Origin: Streptomyces sp. YPW6
GTDB lineage: Bacteria > Actinomycetota > Actinomycetes > Streptomycetales > Streptomycetaceae
Direction of reading: 5' to 3'
Assembly: GCF_018866325.1 (NCBI RefSeq)
Contig: NZ_CP076457.1
Span: forward strand, 3,507,001 to 3,571,000
DNA: 64,000 nt
Shown: piece after piece, positions 44,997 through 53,025 of the stretch
Layout: each line of letters starts with the position of its first letter
Numbering within the stretch: position 1 is the first letter of the stretch
The notes under the pieces: generated by a model
What the model was told of the DNA's origin: nothing
Database searches by the model: none
What the model saw: the letters and a program-made list of their open reading frames with translations, nothing else
Program-made: the position numbers and the translations under genes

Positions 44997-45027
44997 TAAG
45001 GTGTTGTTGCGTTGATTCACGCCCACC
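44997..45027. repeat. Right att of the serine-recombinase element
   Basis: Element side GGTGTTGTTGCGTTGATTCAC, core GCCCACC at 45021-45027, then ltrA sequence. With 36410-36440 it gives the reconstructed attP and attB. Confidence 0.88.
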
Positions 45028-45235
45028 AGATCCCGAAGAACACGATTCCGTAGTTGAGGATCCCTTCGAGGACGTGCCCGTCCGCAAGGGCGTGGTGGAG
45101 CGACACTGCGGCGATGCTGACGGCGACGACGAAGACGAGGTCGAAGAAGAGTTCGAGGGTGGAGGCGGTGCGGCCCTCCTCGTCGGGGTCGCGCGGCCGC
45201 ATCGGGACGAGCCGGAATCGGGATTCGACGGTCAT
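45016..45235 (-). pseudogene. ltrA, 5' portion
   Basis: From ATG 45235: ESRFRLVPMRPRDPDEEG, then TLELFFDLVFVVAVSIAAVSLHHALAD and ILNYGIVFFGIWWA, the N-terminus and first helices of an LtrA-family membrane protein. It stops at the element boundary; the protein continues with WMNFTWF at 36400 and leftward. Confidence 0.92.
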
Positions 45236-45297
45236 GACGGGGATGCCTCCGTGTCCTGGTCATGGGAGGTTCGCGGCCAGGGGCGAGAACAGGCCGT

Positions 45298-45328
45298 GCG
45301 GTCCGGGGCGTCACCCGCCCCGGACCGC
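45298..45328 (-). terminator. 13-bp perfect stem, 5-base loop
   Basis: GCGGTCCGGGGCG (45298-45310) pairs with 45316-45328. It lies 17 bases past the stop of the DUF2255 gene at 45345. Confidence 0.85.
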
Positions 45329-45344
45329 TGCACGCATCCGGGCG

Positions 45345-45725
45345 TCACTCCTCGGGGACCACCTCCAGGGTGTTGCGGCGTACGGGCTCGGTCGACATCG
45401 TCACCGCGTACTCGCTGTCGGCGTACTTCTCCCGGTAGGAGGCGTCGACCGCCTGGTTGGTCTCCTCGTCGTCGGGGTCGACGGGCACGAAGCGCACCGG
45501 CTTGTCGACCCCGCCGGCCGAGATCCGGCCCCGGCCGGTCTTCAGGGCCGGCCCGTACCACTTCCCCTGCGTGCCGTTGTAGGAGCGGATGAAGATCCGG
45601 TCCCCGACGGGCACGGACCAGATGTCGACGGTCTTGGGGGTGGTTCCGTCGGGCAGGGTCGCCCCGACGGTGAAGTAGGTCTCGGCGTTGATGCGGTCGA
45701 GCTCATCCGGGGTCCAAGCGGTCAT
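45345..45725 (-). CDS. DUF2255-family protein
   Basis: 126 residues: MTAWTPDELDRINAETYFTVGATLPDG, WSVPVGDRIFIRSYNGTQGKWYGPALKTGRGRISAGG and VDASYREKYADSEYAVTMSTEPVRRNTLEVVP. The pattern of a split-barrel with an R-S-x-x-G-x-x-x-x-W-Y motif fits DUF2255, a PPOX/nitroreductase-like small fold of unknown substrate. It is last of three genes read toward ltrA with the two hydrolases; 73 bases separate it from the upstream hydrolase. Confidence 0.75.
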   Translation of the reverse strand: MTAWTPDELDRINAETYFTVGATLPDGTTPKTVDIWSVPVGDRIFIRSYNGTQGKWYGPALKTGRGRISAGGVDKPVRFVPVDPDDEETNQAVDASYREKYADSEYAVTMSTEPVRRNTLEVVPEE

Positions 45726-45798
45726 GGCCGGTCTTCCTTTCGCGTCTGCGGTCACGCTGCCCCGCATGATCGGTGCAAGGCAGCGACGACTGCCCGGG

Positions 45799-46713
45799 TC
45801 AGAGCTTGTCGGCGAAGAAGGGGCCGAGCTTGCTGACGGCCTCGGCGACCTCCTTCTCGCCGTCGTAGAGCTCCATGTGGTTCGATCCCTCGACGACGTG
45901 GAAGGACTTGTCCTTGCTCGCGGCGCGCGCGAACAGGTCATCGCTCATCCACTTCGATCCGGCCTCGCTGCCCGCGATCACGAGCAGTGGCTGCGTGAGG
46001 AACGCCTCGGCCTTGTGGAAGGCGTCGTAGGTGATGATCTGGCTCAGGCTGCGTGCGGTCATGAAGCCGGGTGCGTTGGGGTGCTCGCAACGCGGCGTGT
46101 GGTAGTACTCCCACGCCTGGCGCAGCTCCTCGTTCGGCGCGTCTTCCTCGCGCATCGGTGCGAGCGGGAAGGGGTTGTCCTTGCCCTGGGCATCGGTGGT
46201 GCGGGCCTCCGCGCCCATCGCGAGCAGGGGGGCGGCGTCGGCGTCGGCGACGTCGTTCGTCCAGCCGTTGCGGAACATCTGGCCGATGTTGACGAGGCTC
46301 ACGGTGCCCACGGCCTTGATGCGGGGGTCGTCGATCGCGGCGTTCGCGGTGTAGCCGGCCCCGGCACAGATGCCCATCGCGCCGATGCGGCTACTGTCCA
46401 CGTAGTCGAGCGTGGTCAGGTGGTCGACCACGGCGCTGACGTCCTCGGTGCGGATGTGCGGGTTCTCCAGCTGTCGCGGCTCCCCGGTGCTCGCGCCCTG
46501 GAACGAGGCGTCGTAGGCGACGGTCACGAAGCCGTGCTCGGCGAGCTTGCCCGCGTACAGGCCCGCGGCCTGCTCCTTCACGCCGCCGCCCGGATGGGAG
46601 ACGACGATCGCGGGGTAGGTCTTCGACGCGTCGAAGCCTTCCGGAAAGTTGATCACCGCCGCGAGGGTGGTGCCGTAGCCGTTGAGGGTCTTGACGCTGA
46701 TGTTCTCGCTCAT
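45799..46713 (-). CDS. Alpha/beta hydrolase with Cys nucleophile (YcjY/DLH-like)
   Basis: 304 residues. An oxyanion segment IVVSHPGGGVKEQAAGLYAGKLAEHGFVTVAYD and the nucleophile elbow IGAMGICAGAGY, where Cys replaces Ser as in dienelactone hydrolase-like enzymes; a late Asp (LVIAGSEAGSKWMSDDLF) and His (GSNHMELYD) complete a triad. Substrate unknown. Start ATG 46713 gives MSENISVKTLNGYG. It is a diverged tandem paralogue of the gene at 46761; both face the XRE regulator at 47877. Confidence 0.85.
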   Translation of the reverse strand: MSENISVKTLNGYGTTLAAVINFPEGFDASKTYPAIVVSHPGGGVKEQAAGLYAGKLAEHGFVTVAYDASFQGASTGEPRQLENPHIRTEDVSAVVDHLTTLDYVDSSRIGAMGICAGAGYTANAAIDDPRIKAVGTVSLVNIGQMFRNGWTNDVADADAAPLLAMGAEARTTDAQGKDNPFPLAPMREEDAPNEELRQAWEYYHTPRCEHPNAPGFMTARSLSQIITYDAFHKAEAFLTQPLLVIAGSEAGSKWMSDDLFARAASKDKSFHVVEGSNHMELYDGEKEVAEAVSKLGPFFADKL

Positions 46714-46760
46714 GATCTTCCTTGGGTTTGCTGTCGAATGGGTTTCTGGGTCAGCCGGGC

Positions 46761-47699
46761 TCACAGGTGGGCGCCGAAGAACTCCGTCGCGGCCTCGATG
46801 GCCTGGCGCGTCGGCTCCGGCCGGTCGTAGAGGTCGTAGTGCGAGGTGTCCTCCACGACGAGGAGCCGCTTGTCCTTCGAGGCTGCGCGGCCGTAGATCT
46901 CCTGGCCGTCTCGGTAGGCGCCGAACCCGCCGGGCTTGTCGCCGATCACGACCAGCAGCGGCCGGGTGAGCAACTGCTCGGCGCCGAAGAACGCGTCCCA
47001 GCCGATCGCCGCCGCGCGACGCGACAGCACCGCGCTCGTGGCACCGCCCGCGCTCTGTCCCCGGCCGGTCTTGTAGTAGTCCGTGGCCTCCAGCACGTCG
47101 ATGTCGCTCAGACCCGCCTCCCGTCCGGCCTCGACCGAGGCAGGCAGGAGGTCATCGGTCCGCGGATCCGCGCCGCGTGCCTCGGCGGTGCGCTGCACCG
47201 CCATCTGCTCCAGAGCGCCGATCGGGTCGTAGCCGCTGAACGACTCGCGGCTGAGACGCCCGAAGTTCACGCGGGTGATGCTGGTGACGGCCTTGATCCG
47301 GCGGTCGGTCATGGTCGCGTTGATGACGTAGCCGCCACCCCCGCAGACGCCGATCCCACCGATGCGGTCCGCATCGACGTACGGCAGGGTCACGAGGTGG
47401 TCGACGGCGACGCGGACGTCCTCCACGCGCTGCGCGGGATCCTCGATCAGACGCGGCTGTCCGCCGCTCTCACCCTGGTAGCCGACGTCGAAGACCAGCA
47501 CCACGTAGCCGGCCTCCGCCAGCGCCTTCGCGTACACGTTGCCGGCAGTCTGTTCCTTGCAGCTGCCGATCGGGTGAACGCTCACGATCGCCGGACGGGA
47601 GCCGTTCTCGTCGAAATCCACAGGGAGGTGAAGGACGCCCGCCAGATCCCAGGCCATCCCCCGGGAACGGAAGCTCACACGCTCGGTCCCTTCAGTCAT
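46761..47699 (-). CDS. Alpha/beta hydrolase with Cys nucleophile, paralogue of the neighbour
   Basis: 312 residues. SVHPIGSCKEQTAGNVYAKALAEAGYVVLVFDVGYQGESGG, nucleophile elbow IGGIGVCGGGGYVINA (Cys in place of Ser), VVIGDKPGGFGAYRDG and a His in VEDTSHYDLYD. The two enzymes share architecture and length, pointing to an old tandem duplication. First gene of the minus-strand unit; about 180 bases separate it from the divergent regulator, with two palindromes between. Confidence 0.85.
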   Translation of the reverse strand: MTEGTERVSFRSRGMAWDLAGVLHLPVDFDENGSRPAIVSVHPIGSCKEQTAGNVYAKALAEAGYVVLVFDVGYQGESGGQPRLIEDPAQRVEDVRVAVDHLVTLPYVDADRIGGIGVCGGGGYVINATMTDRRIKAVTSITRVNFGRLSRESFSGYDPIGALEQMAVQRTAEARGADPRTDDLLPASVEAGREAGLSDIDVLEATDYYKTGRGQSAGGATSAVLSRRAAAIGWDAFFGAEQLLTRPLLVVIGDKPGGFGAYRDGQEIYGRAASKDKRLLVVEDTSHYDLYDRPEPTRQAIEAATEFFGAHL

Positions 47700-47780
47700 G
47701 ATTCCTCCTGGCTGTCCCACTCATCGTCGTCCGGGCCGCGGGACGGCGCCCGTCGGCGCTTACGACGACAACTGTGGGCG

Positions 47781-47830
47781 CCCTCGATCGAGGGTGGAAG
47801 GTTGCGATAGAACCCCCCTCGAAGGGGGGT
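47781..47830. promoter_or_regulatory. Two palindromes in the hydrolase/regulator divergent region
   Basis: CCCTCGATCGAGGG (47781-47794) is a perfect 14-bp palindrome, and ACCCCCC-TCGAA-GGGGGGT (47812-47830) an inverted repeat. Both lie between the two starts and are good candidates for regulator binding. Confidence 0.6.
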
Positions 47831-47876
47831 CTGGCGGAACCTGGCTCCTGGCCCCGATCGCCCATAGCGTGAGGTC

Positions 47877-48758
47877 ATGGCACCGAAGGACGAGCGCGTA
47901 CGGGACTTCCTGACCACCCGCCGCGCGAAGATCACCCCCGACATGGCCGGCATCCCGAAGGGCGGCGGAGCGCGCCGCGTCCCCGGCCTGCGCCGGGAGG
48001 AGGTCGCCATGCTCTCCGGAGTCTCCGCCGACTACTACACCCGGATCGAGAAAGGCGACCTGACAGGAGTCTCCGACGAGGTCCTCGACGCCCTGGCCCG
48101 CGCCCTGCAGCTGACCGAGGACGAGAGCGCCTACCTCTACGACCTCGCCCGCACCGCGCGCCGGCCCTCGCGGGCGAGGAGACAACCGAAGGCCGCGGCG
48201 GGCGTGCCGCAGCAGGTGCAGCTGCTCATGGACGCGATGAGCGCCACCCCCGTCATCGCCCTGAGCAGGAGGCTCGATGTCCTCGCGTCGAACGCTCTCG
48301 GCCGGGCCCTGTTCGACATGGCCTTCACCAGCCCGACCCGGCGCTCATCGGCCTCCCCGCCGAACCTGGCCTCCGTCGTCTTCCTCGACCCCGCCGCGGC
48401 CAGGTTCTACGACGACCTCGACGACGCGGCAGCCGCGTGCGTGCGCATCCTCCGTGCTCAGGCCGGCGCGACACCGCACGACAAGCAGCTGATACAGCTC
48501 GTCGGCGAGCTGTCCACGCGAAGCACCGACTTCAGGTCCCGCTGGGCCGCTCACGATGTCGGCGTCCACCGCGCGGGCAGGAAGACCCTCCACCACCACG
48601 AGGTCGGAGAGCTCGTCCTGGGCTTCGAGGAACTGACCCTCGACTCCTCTCCCTCCATCACCTTGTCCGCGTACATCGCCGAGCCCGCCTCCCCCACTGC
48701 CGAGCGTCTGCAACTGCTGGCCACCTGGGCAGCGACGACCGCGTCGGCGCACCCGTGA
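47877..48758 (+). CDS. XRE-family regulator with MmyB-like ligand domain
   Basis: 293 residues. The N-terminal HTH (VPGLRREEVAMLSGVSADYYTRIEKGDLTGVSDEVLDALARALQLTEDESAYLYDLA) is the MmyB/SCO4944-type one, and the C-terminal half (LLMDAMSATPVIALSRRLDVLASNALGRALF, LVGELSTRSTDFRSRWAAHDV, GRKTLHHHEVGELVLGFEELTL) is the PAS-like ligand-binding domain of the same class. It likely controls the divergent hydrolase genes. ATG 47877. Confidence 0.9.
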   Translation: MAPKDERVRDFLTTRRAKITPDMAGIPKGGGARRVPGLRREEVAMLSGVSADYYTRIEKGDLTGVSDEVLDALARALQLTEDESAYLYDLARTARRPSRARRQPKAAAGVPQQVQLLMDAMSATPVIALSRRLDVLASNALGRALFDMAFTSPTRRSSASPPNLASVVFLDPAAARFYDDLDDAAAACVRILRAQAGATPHDKQLIQLVGELSTRSTDFRSRWAAHDVGVHRAGRKTLHHHEVGELVLGFEELTLDSSPSITLSAYIAEPASPTAERLQLLATWAATTASAHP

Positions 48759-48814
48759 ATCAGGCTGAGCTGCCCGCCGACGCGGGTCGTCTCGATGCCG
48801 TCGGTCTTACGCAG

Positions 48815-48842
48815 CACGGTCTCGGGCATGCCCGAGACCGTG
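48815..48842. repeat. 28-bp perfect palindrome
   Basis: CACGGTCTCGGGCA joined directly to its reverse complement, with no loop. It lies between the XRE gene and the Rhs tip, possibly a terminator or a junction relic. The minus strand around it reads like a protein end (ETTRVGGQLSLIH) but nothing is identifiable. Confidence 0.7.
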
Positions 48843-48897
48843 AACCGCTCGTCGGCGCGGAACAGATCCGGCAGCAGGCCGCTATGTCTCTCCCGAC

Positions 48898-49393
48898 CCA
48901 CTCGGTCTGGCGCCAGGGCCGAACCCGGTCGCCTACGTCGACAACCCCCTCCCCTGGTGCGACCCGCTGGGCCTCATGCCCAAATATCCCAAGGAGAGGG
49001 CCCGGAAGGTTGCCGACCAGGTGATCGAGCGGGCCCGGGAAGGGAACATGAAGAAGTCCGGCAACTACCACGCCGACACACGGCACCAGTTCAGCGGCGA
49101 CCGTTCCGGAGATCCTCAAGAACCCCGACGCGGTCTACCACTCACAGGGAGAGCGGGGAAACCTCTCCTTCCGGCAAGGAGAAGACGTCGTGATCACCAA
49201 GGGGCCGGGCCCCGGCGCGGGCGATGCCATCACCGCTTACGGTCCTTCGGGGCCCCGAGGGGAAAGCGGCGCCAAGGCATTCGGCGGATCGCCTGACGGC
49301 CCCGGCCTGCCGGTGACCCATGACGATATCGTGAACGGCGACATTCCGGACAGCCGAGGCGGCACGCTGGCGCCCGCCCCTCAGATCCGGTGA
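48898..49393 (+). pseudogene. Orphan Rhs C-terminal toxin tip, frameshifted
   Basis: LGLAPGPNPVAYVDNPLPWCDPLGLMPKYPKERARKV carries the Rhs hyperconserved YVxNPxxxxDPLGL hallmark that ends the shell and precedes the variable toxin. The toxin-like part goes on (VADQVIERAREGNMKKSGNYHADTRHQFSGDR) and after a frameshift near 49105 resumes as ILKNPDAVYHSQGERGNLSFRQGEDVVITKGPG to the stop at 49393. No repeat region lies upstream. It is a displaced, broken toxin module next to an intact candidate immunity gene. Confidence 0.75.
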
Positions 49394-49405
49394 GGTGGGA
49401 CACCT

Positions 49406-50161
49406 GTGGAAATCGCCCTGAACACCCTTCGCGCCGTGGTGACGGACACTCCGCTCACGTCGACCCCGCGCCTCGCCCTCGACATCCCCCAGTTGGTCGT
49501 CGGTGAGTTCACCGACCGGGCGGAATTCGAGCGGCTGCTGCCCGGCGCCTTCGGAAGCCAAGAGTGGCTGGGTTCGGAGAACGACGACCTTCTGTTCGAC
49601 AACGGCAGCCGCGAGCTGGTCGGCGTGGGCCTCCACCTGCCCGCCGTATCCGCCCCGGCAAAGGCCGGCGTCCGCCTTCCCACCGAGCCCCGGGCCGTCC
49701 GGGGCGGGCTCCGCGCGGAGGAGGCTAACGACTTCGCCCTCGCGCAGACGACGGTGCTGTGCTGCGACCTCGAAGCGACGGAACTGGCCTGCCTGCGGAA
49801 TCTCGCGGTCCTCGACACCCCGCTGGATGCCCGGATCGGTATCGCCCCCGGCTTGGCGCTCCTGGTCCAGGCCGAGGCAGTCGTCGGCTGGAGCCTGGCC
49901 GACCCTGTCCGATACCTGACGACCGGGTACGCCGTCGCCGACCTGGCGCCGCCGGCGCCATCCACCAGGCGGCGACTGGCCGAGTGCCTCGCACTGATCA
50001 CCCGCCCGTTGGTCGACGACGTGATGGACAAGGAACCGGACGCCTGGCACCGACTCCGGGCGACTGAGCAGGCCCTGCGCGAACAGAAGGAGGACCTGAA
50101 CAGGGCAGCAGCGCTCCACCGGCTTGTGACTCGCTTGATCGAGGATTACGAGAACTGGTGA
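49406..50161 (+). CDS. Candidate immunity protein of the Rhs tip
   Basis: 251 residues from GTG with GAGGTGG upstream. No domain recognised: EIALNTLRAVVTDTPLTSTPRLALDIPQLVVGEFTDRAEFERLLPGAFGSQEWLGSENDDLLFDNGSRELVGVGLHLPA, with a helical C-terminus (VMDKEPDAWHRLRATEQALREQKEDLNRAAALHRLVTRLIEDYENW). It starts 12 bases after the toxin-tip stop, the standard place for immunity genes. Other readings are possible. Confidence 0.55.
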   Translation: MEIALNTLRAVVTDTPLTSTPRLALDIPQLVVGEFTDRAEFERLLPGAFGSQEWLGSENDDLLFDNGSRELVGVGLHLPAVSAPAKAGVRLPTEPRAVRGGLRAEEANDFALAQTTVLCCDLEATELACLRNLAVLDTPLDARIGIAPGLALLVQAEAVVGWSLADPVRYLTTGYAVADLAPPAPSTRRRLAECLALITRPLVDDVMDKEPDAWHRLRATEQALREQKEDLNRAAALHRLVTRLIEDYENW

Positions 50162-50204
50162 ATGGGGCAGGACGTGGGTCTACCTCACTCGCTGCTCGCC
50201 CCGA

Positions 50205-50400
50205 CTCTCGGCGTACGGGCCGCCGAGAACCGCTGGAACCAGCCCAACCCGAAGAGTTCGGACGGCGCCATGCCGGTGACTCCTTCGGCCTGAGCGACTT
50301 GCAGACGCGACAGGGGGAGCCGGCTGGATCGGCGACACGAAATGCGCCGCCTACGGACTCGACGAGCAGGCAAGTTGTGCATCGGGCTGTGCAGACCTCA
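50205..50400 (+). pseudogene. Remnant of an AbiEii-type nucleotidyltransferase 3' half
   Basis: Blocks GCCGAGAACCGCTGGA, GACTCCTTCG, CTGAGCGACTTGCAG, CTGGATCGGCGACACG and CGCCTACGGACTCGACGA align in order with 34583-34735 of the intact gene at 34150. The frame is broken. It ends just before the arm at 50406, as the intact gene ends just before its arm. Confidence 0.8.
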
Positions 50401-50405
50401 GCGGC

Positions 50406-50533
50406 CGTGCCGCATCCGTGCCCAGCAGAGCGTTCAACAGCGGCCAGATACAGCCTCAAGAGACCATGGCGACCCCAGCTTCCTCGCAGGAAAGCGCGGG
50501 TCGGAGCCCTTCCCGAGCCTCAAGCACCGCTGA
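50406..50533 (+). repeat. 128-bp left arm of att copy 6
   Basis: Begins CGTGCCGCATCCGTGCCCAG; closest to the arm at 34886-35013, consistent with both following a nucleotidyltransferase gene. Confidence 0.88.
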
Positions 50534-50577
50534 TTCCCAAGCTCAGAGCGCAAGTTCGATTCTCGTTACCCGCTCCA
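50534..50577 (+). repeat. att copy 6
   Basis: 42 of 44 positions match tRNA-Gly 3' half including CCA. Similarity to the DNA downstream of the real tRNA continues for about 580 further bases. Confidence 0.92.
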
Positions 50578-50628
50578 CGACTGAGGCCCAGGTCATCGAC
50601 CCGGGCCTTGTTTGTTGTCTCGACCTGT

Positions 50629-51156
50629 CTACGTGCTCCTCCGTGACCGGAGCTGAGCGAAGACATGCTCGACCGGCAAGTCGCACCGATCCTTGTCCTG
50701 TTCCCAGAAAGCGAGTACCCGAGCCGTGGCCTCGGCCATGCTCGGGGCAGATCAGCCGCGCGGAGAGTATCGGCGACCTCTTCCATCTCGGGCGCCCAGC
50801 GCCAGTCACGGGCTGCAACACTCGGCAGATGCTCCGGATCGGAGAGGATCGCGGAGATCATGACCTCGGCTTCGGCCGTGAGCTGATCACCGACTCCATG
50901 GGCGTCGGCGAGCGCGTGAGCCACGCCGGCGAGGGTACGAGCGGCCTTCTGGTAGCTGGAGAAGGCCATCTTCAGCGCGGAAGCGGAACCGACTGTGTCC
51001 CCGACCCGGCACACGTGCAGCGCAGAGTCCGTGAACAGCGACGCCACCAGCTCGACGGCAGAGTCGGCCCCTGCGAGATAGAGCCGTGCGGCACGCCCCT
51101 CGCCCGGCGGCTGACCGAAAACGGCACCGTCGACAACTGCGAAGCCGGGGCGGATC
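50629..51156 (-). pseudogene. Truncated copy of the NAD-binding protein gene
   Basis: Nearly identical to 19829-20356, offset by 30,800. It lacks the first about 105 codons: similarity stops abruptly at 51156. A one-base deletion near 50744 also shifts the frame before the C-terminus. It therefore marks a second element end of the same family. Confidence 0.9.
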
Positions 51157-51443
51157 GCTCACTGACCTCTGATCCTGGACCCACAGGACCGACCACCGGG
51201 GGTGCCCAGCGGCGAGACCCTCCGAGTCGCCCGTACCGTCGGCCTGGTCCCTTCCGTTGGTGCTGCCGCGTGGATGTTCCCGAGGTTGTCGAGTTGAGCA
51301 TCCGACTCACGGGCGTAGCGTGGAAAAGGTCCAGGCCAGGCGCAGCCGTGTCGGAGAGTGGCTGGGAGAGCATGGGCCGATATCGGTGCTGAGCGCTGGG
51401 TGTCTCAAGAGCTCGCGGCAACGACGCGCAAGGAGTGAGGTTG
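51157..51443. other. Gene-free promoter region of the flavoenzyme
   Basis: No gene seen. A short palindrome CCGATATCGG is present near 51379. The GAGG at 51435 region serves the following gene. Confidence 0.4.
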
Positions 51444-52814
51444 ATGAACAACTCATCGATCGAACGGTTGCGGGAACGCGTACGGGGGCCGGTAGTCACT
51501 CCTGACAGCGACGGCTACGACGAGGCGCGCACGGTTTACAACGCCATGATCGACAGGCGGCCGGCTGCCGTCGTGCAGTGCGCCCACGCGGGCGATGTCA
51601 TGGCTGCGGTCGATGTCGCACGTGACAACGGGCTTGACCTCGCGGTGCGTGGGGGTGGGCACAGTGTGCCCGGCTTCGGGACCTGCGACGACGGCGTGGT
51701 GGCCGACCTGTCCGGCATGCGAGGCGTCCGCGTCGATCCGGATCGGCGGACCGCGCGTGTGGACGGCGGAGCGACCTGGGGCGACTTCGACGCGGCGACG
51801 CACGCGTTCGGTCTGGCGACCACAGGGGGGATCGTCTCCACCACCGGCGTCGCGGGACTCACCCTCGGTGGCGGCATCGGATACCTCGCCCGTAGCCTGG
51901 GCCTGAGCTGCGACAACCTGCTCTCGGCCGACGTGGTGACTGCGGAGGGCAAGCTACTCGTCGCAAGCGAGCAAGAGCACGACGACCTCTTCTGGGCCAT
52001 CCGCGGCGGCGGCGGCAACTTCGGCGCGGTGACATCGTTCGAGTTCCGGCTCAGTCCGGTCAAGGACATCTATGGCGGGCCCCTCCTGTACGAGTTGGAA
52101 GATGCCGGGACGGTTCTGCGTTCGTTCCGCGAACTCATCGCTGACGCCCCGGAGGAACTCGGCGGCTTCCCCGCCTTCCAGATCGCCCCGCCTCTGCCGT
52201 TCATACCTGAGAACCGGCACGGCGACACCTTCATTCTGATCGTCGCCTGCTGGGCCGGCCCCATGGACGAGGGAGAGCGCGCCGTCCAGCGGTTCCGCGA
52301 TATCGCGCCGGTGGTTGCCGAGCACGTAGGCCCGATGCCTTACTCCGCGCTCAACAGCGCGTTCGACGCGCTGGTGCCGCCTGGGCTGCAGCATTACTGG
52401 AAGGCCAACTTCGTGACAGAACTCAGTGATGAGGCGATCGCAGCACACCTCGAACACGGACCTCGGCTACCCGTCATGAATTCGACGGTGCACATCTACC
52501 CGATCAACGGTGCCTGCCACCGCGTGGCACCGCAGGACACGGCCTTCGCCTACCGGGATGCCACGTTCGCCACCGTCATCGCCGGAATGTGGCCGGACCC
52601 TGCCGACAACGAGGCGAACACCGCCTGGGTGCGTGACTACTACCAGGCCACCGCTCCGCACTCGGAGGAAGGCGGGTACATCAACTTCATGGCCGAGGAC
52701 GACCAGGACCGGATCAGAGCCAACTACCGGGGCAACTACGAACGCCTCGTAGAGGTCAAGAGGGCCTACGACCCCAGCAACCTGTTCCACGTGAACCAGA
52801 ACATCAAGCCGTAG
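51444..52814 (+). CDS. FAD-linked oxidoreductase of the BBE type
   Basis: 456 residues. The PCMH-type FAD domain shows LAVRGGGHSVPGFGTCDDGVVADLSGMRGVRVDPDRRTARVDGGATWGDFD (His of GGGHS is the usual covalent FAD site), GLATTGGIVSTTGVAGLTLGGGIGYLARSLGLSCDNLLSADVVTAEG and FWAIRGGGGNFGAVTSFEFRL; the end NYERLVEVKRAYDPSNLFHVNQNI is the berberine-bridge domain. The second covalent Cys is absent in the CDN loop context. It oxidises an alcohol, sugar or aromatic substrate. Cargo of the last att segment. Confidence 0.92.
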   Translation: MNNSSIERLRERVRGPVVTPDSDGYDEARTVYNAMIDRRPAAVVQCAHAGDVMAAVDVARDNGLDLAVRGGGHSVPGFGTCDDGVVADLSGMRGVRVDPDRRTARVDGGATWGDFDAATHAFGLATTGGIVSTTGVAGLTLGGGIGYLARSLGLSCDNLLSADVVTAEGKLLVASEQEHDDLFWAIRGGGGNFGAVTSFEFRLSPVKDIYGGPLLYELEDAGTVLRSFRELIADAPEELGGFPAFQIAPPLPFIPENRHGDTFILIVACWAGPMDEGERAVQRFRDIAPVVAEHVGPMPYSALNSAFDALVPPGLQHYWKANFVTELSDEAIAAHLEHGPRLPVMNSTVHIYPINGACHRVAPQDTAFAYRDATFATVIAGMWPDPADNEANTAWVRDYYQATAPHSEEGGYINFMAEDDQDRIRANYRGNYERLVEVKRAYDPSNLFHVNQNIKP

Positions 52815-52892
52815 GGGTGACCGGCGTCCGCACGGCACATGGGAATGGACGTACCTGAGCGGCTGGGCTGACCCGAGGCATCGTCCAGTGGC

Positions 52893-52972
52893 TCGCGACG
52901 ACTTGACCAGACTCCTCGGTCCTGGGCTCGGAAGGGCTCTGCGGCAACAAGATCCGCGTCATCTCCCTCTGA
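52893..52972 (+). pseudogene. Remnant of a vapC-like 3' end
   Basis: CGACGACTTGACCAGACTCC and, after an insertion, CTCTGCGGCAACAAGATCCG plus TCATCTCCCTCTGA align with the last codons of the toxin gene at 33094-33495. A vapBC unit once preceded this arm. Confidence 0.7.
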
Positions 52973-53025
52973 CGGCACGCCCACCCCGAGGAGGCACCCG
53001 CAGAACCCGTCGCACCGCCAACACT

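Noticed and set aside
36417..45020. Complete prophage
   Set aside because: Only coat, scaffold-like and minor-head genes are seen; no terminase, portal, protease, tail or lysis genes in 8.6 kb.
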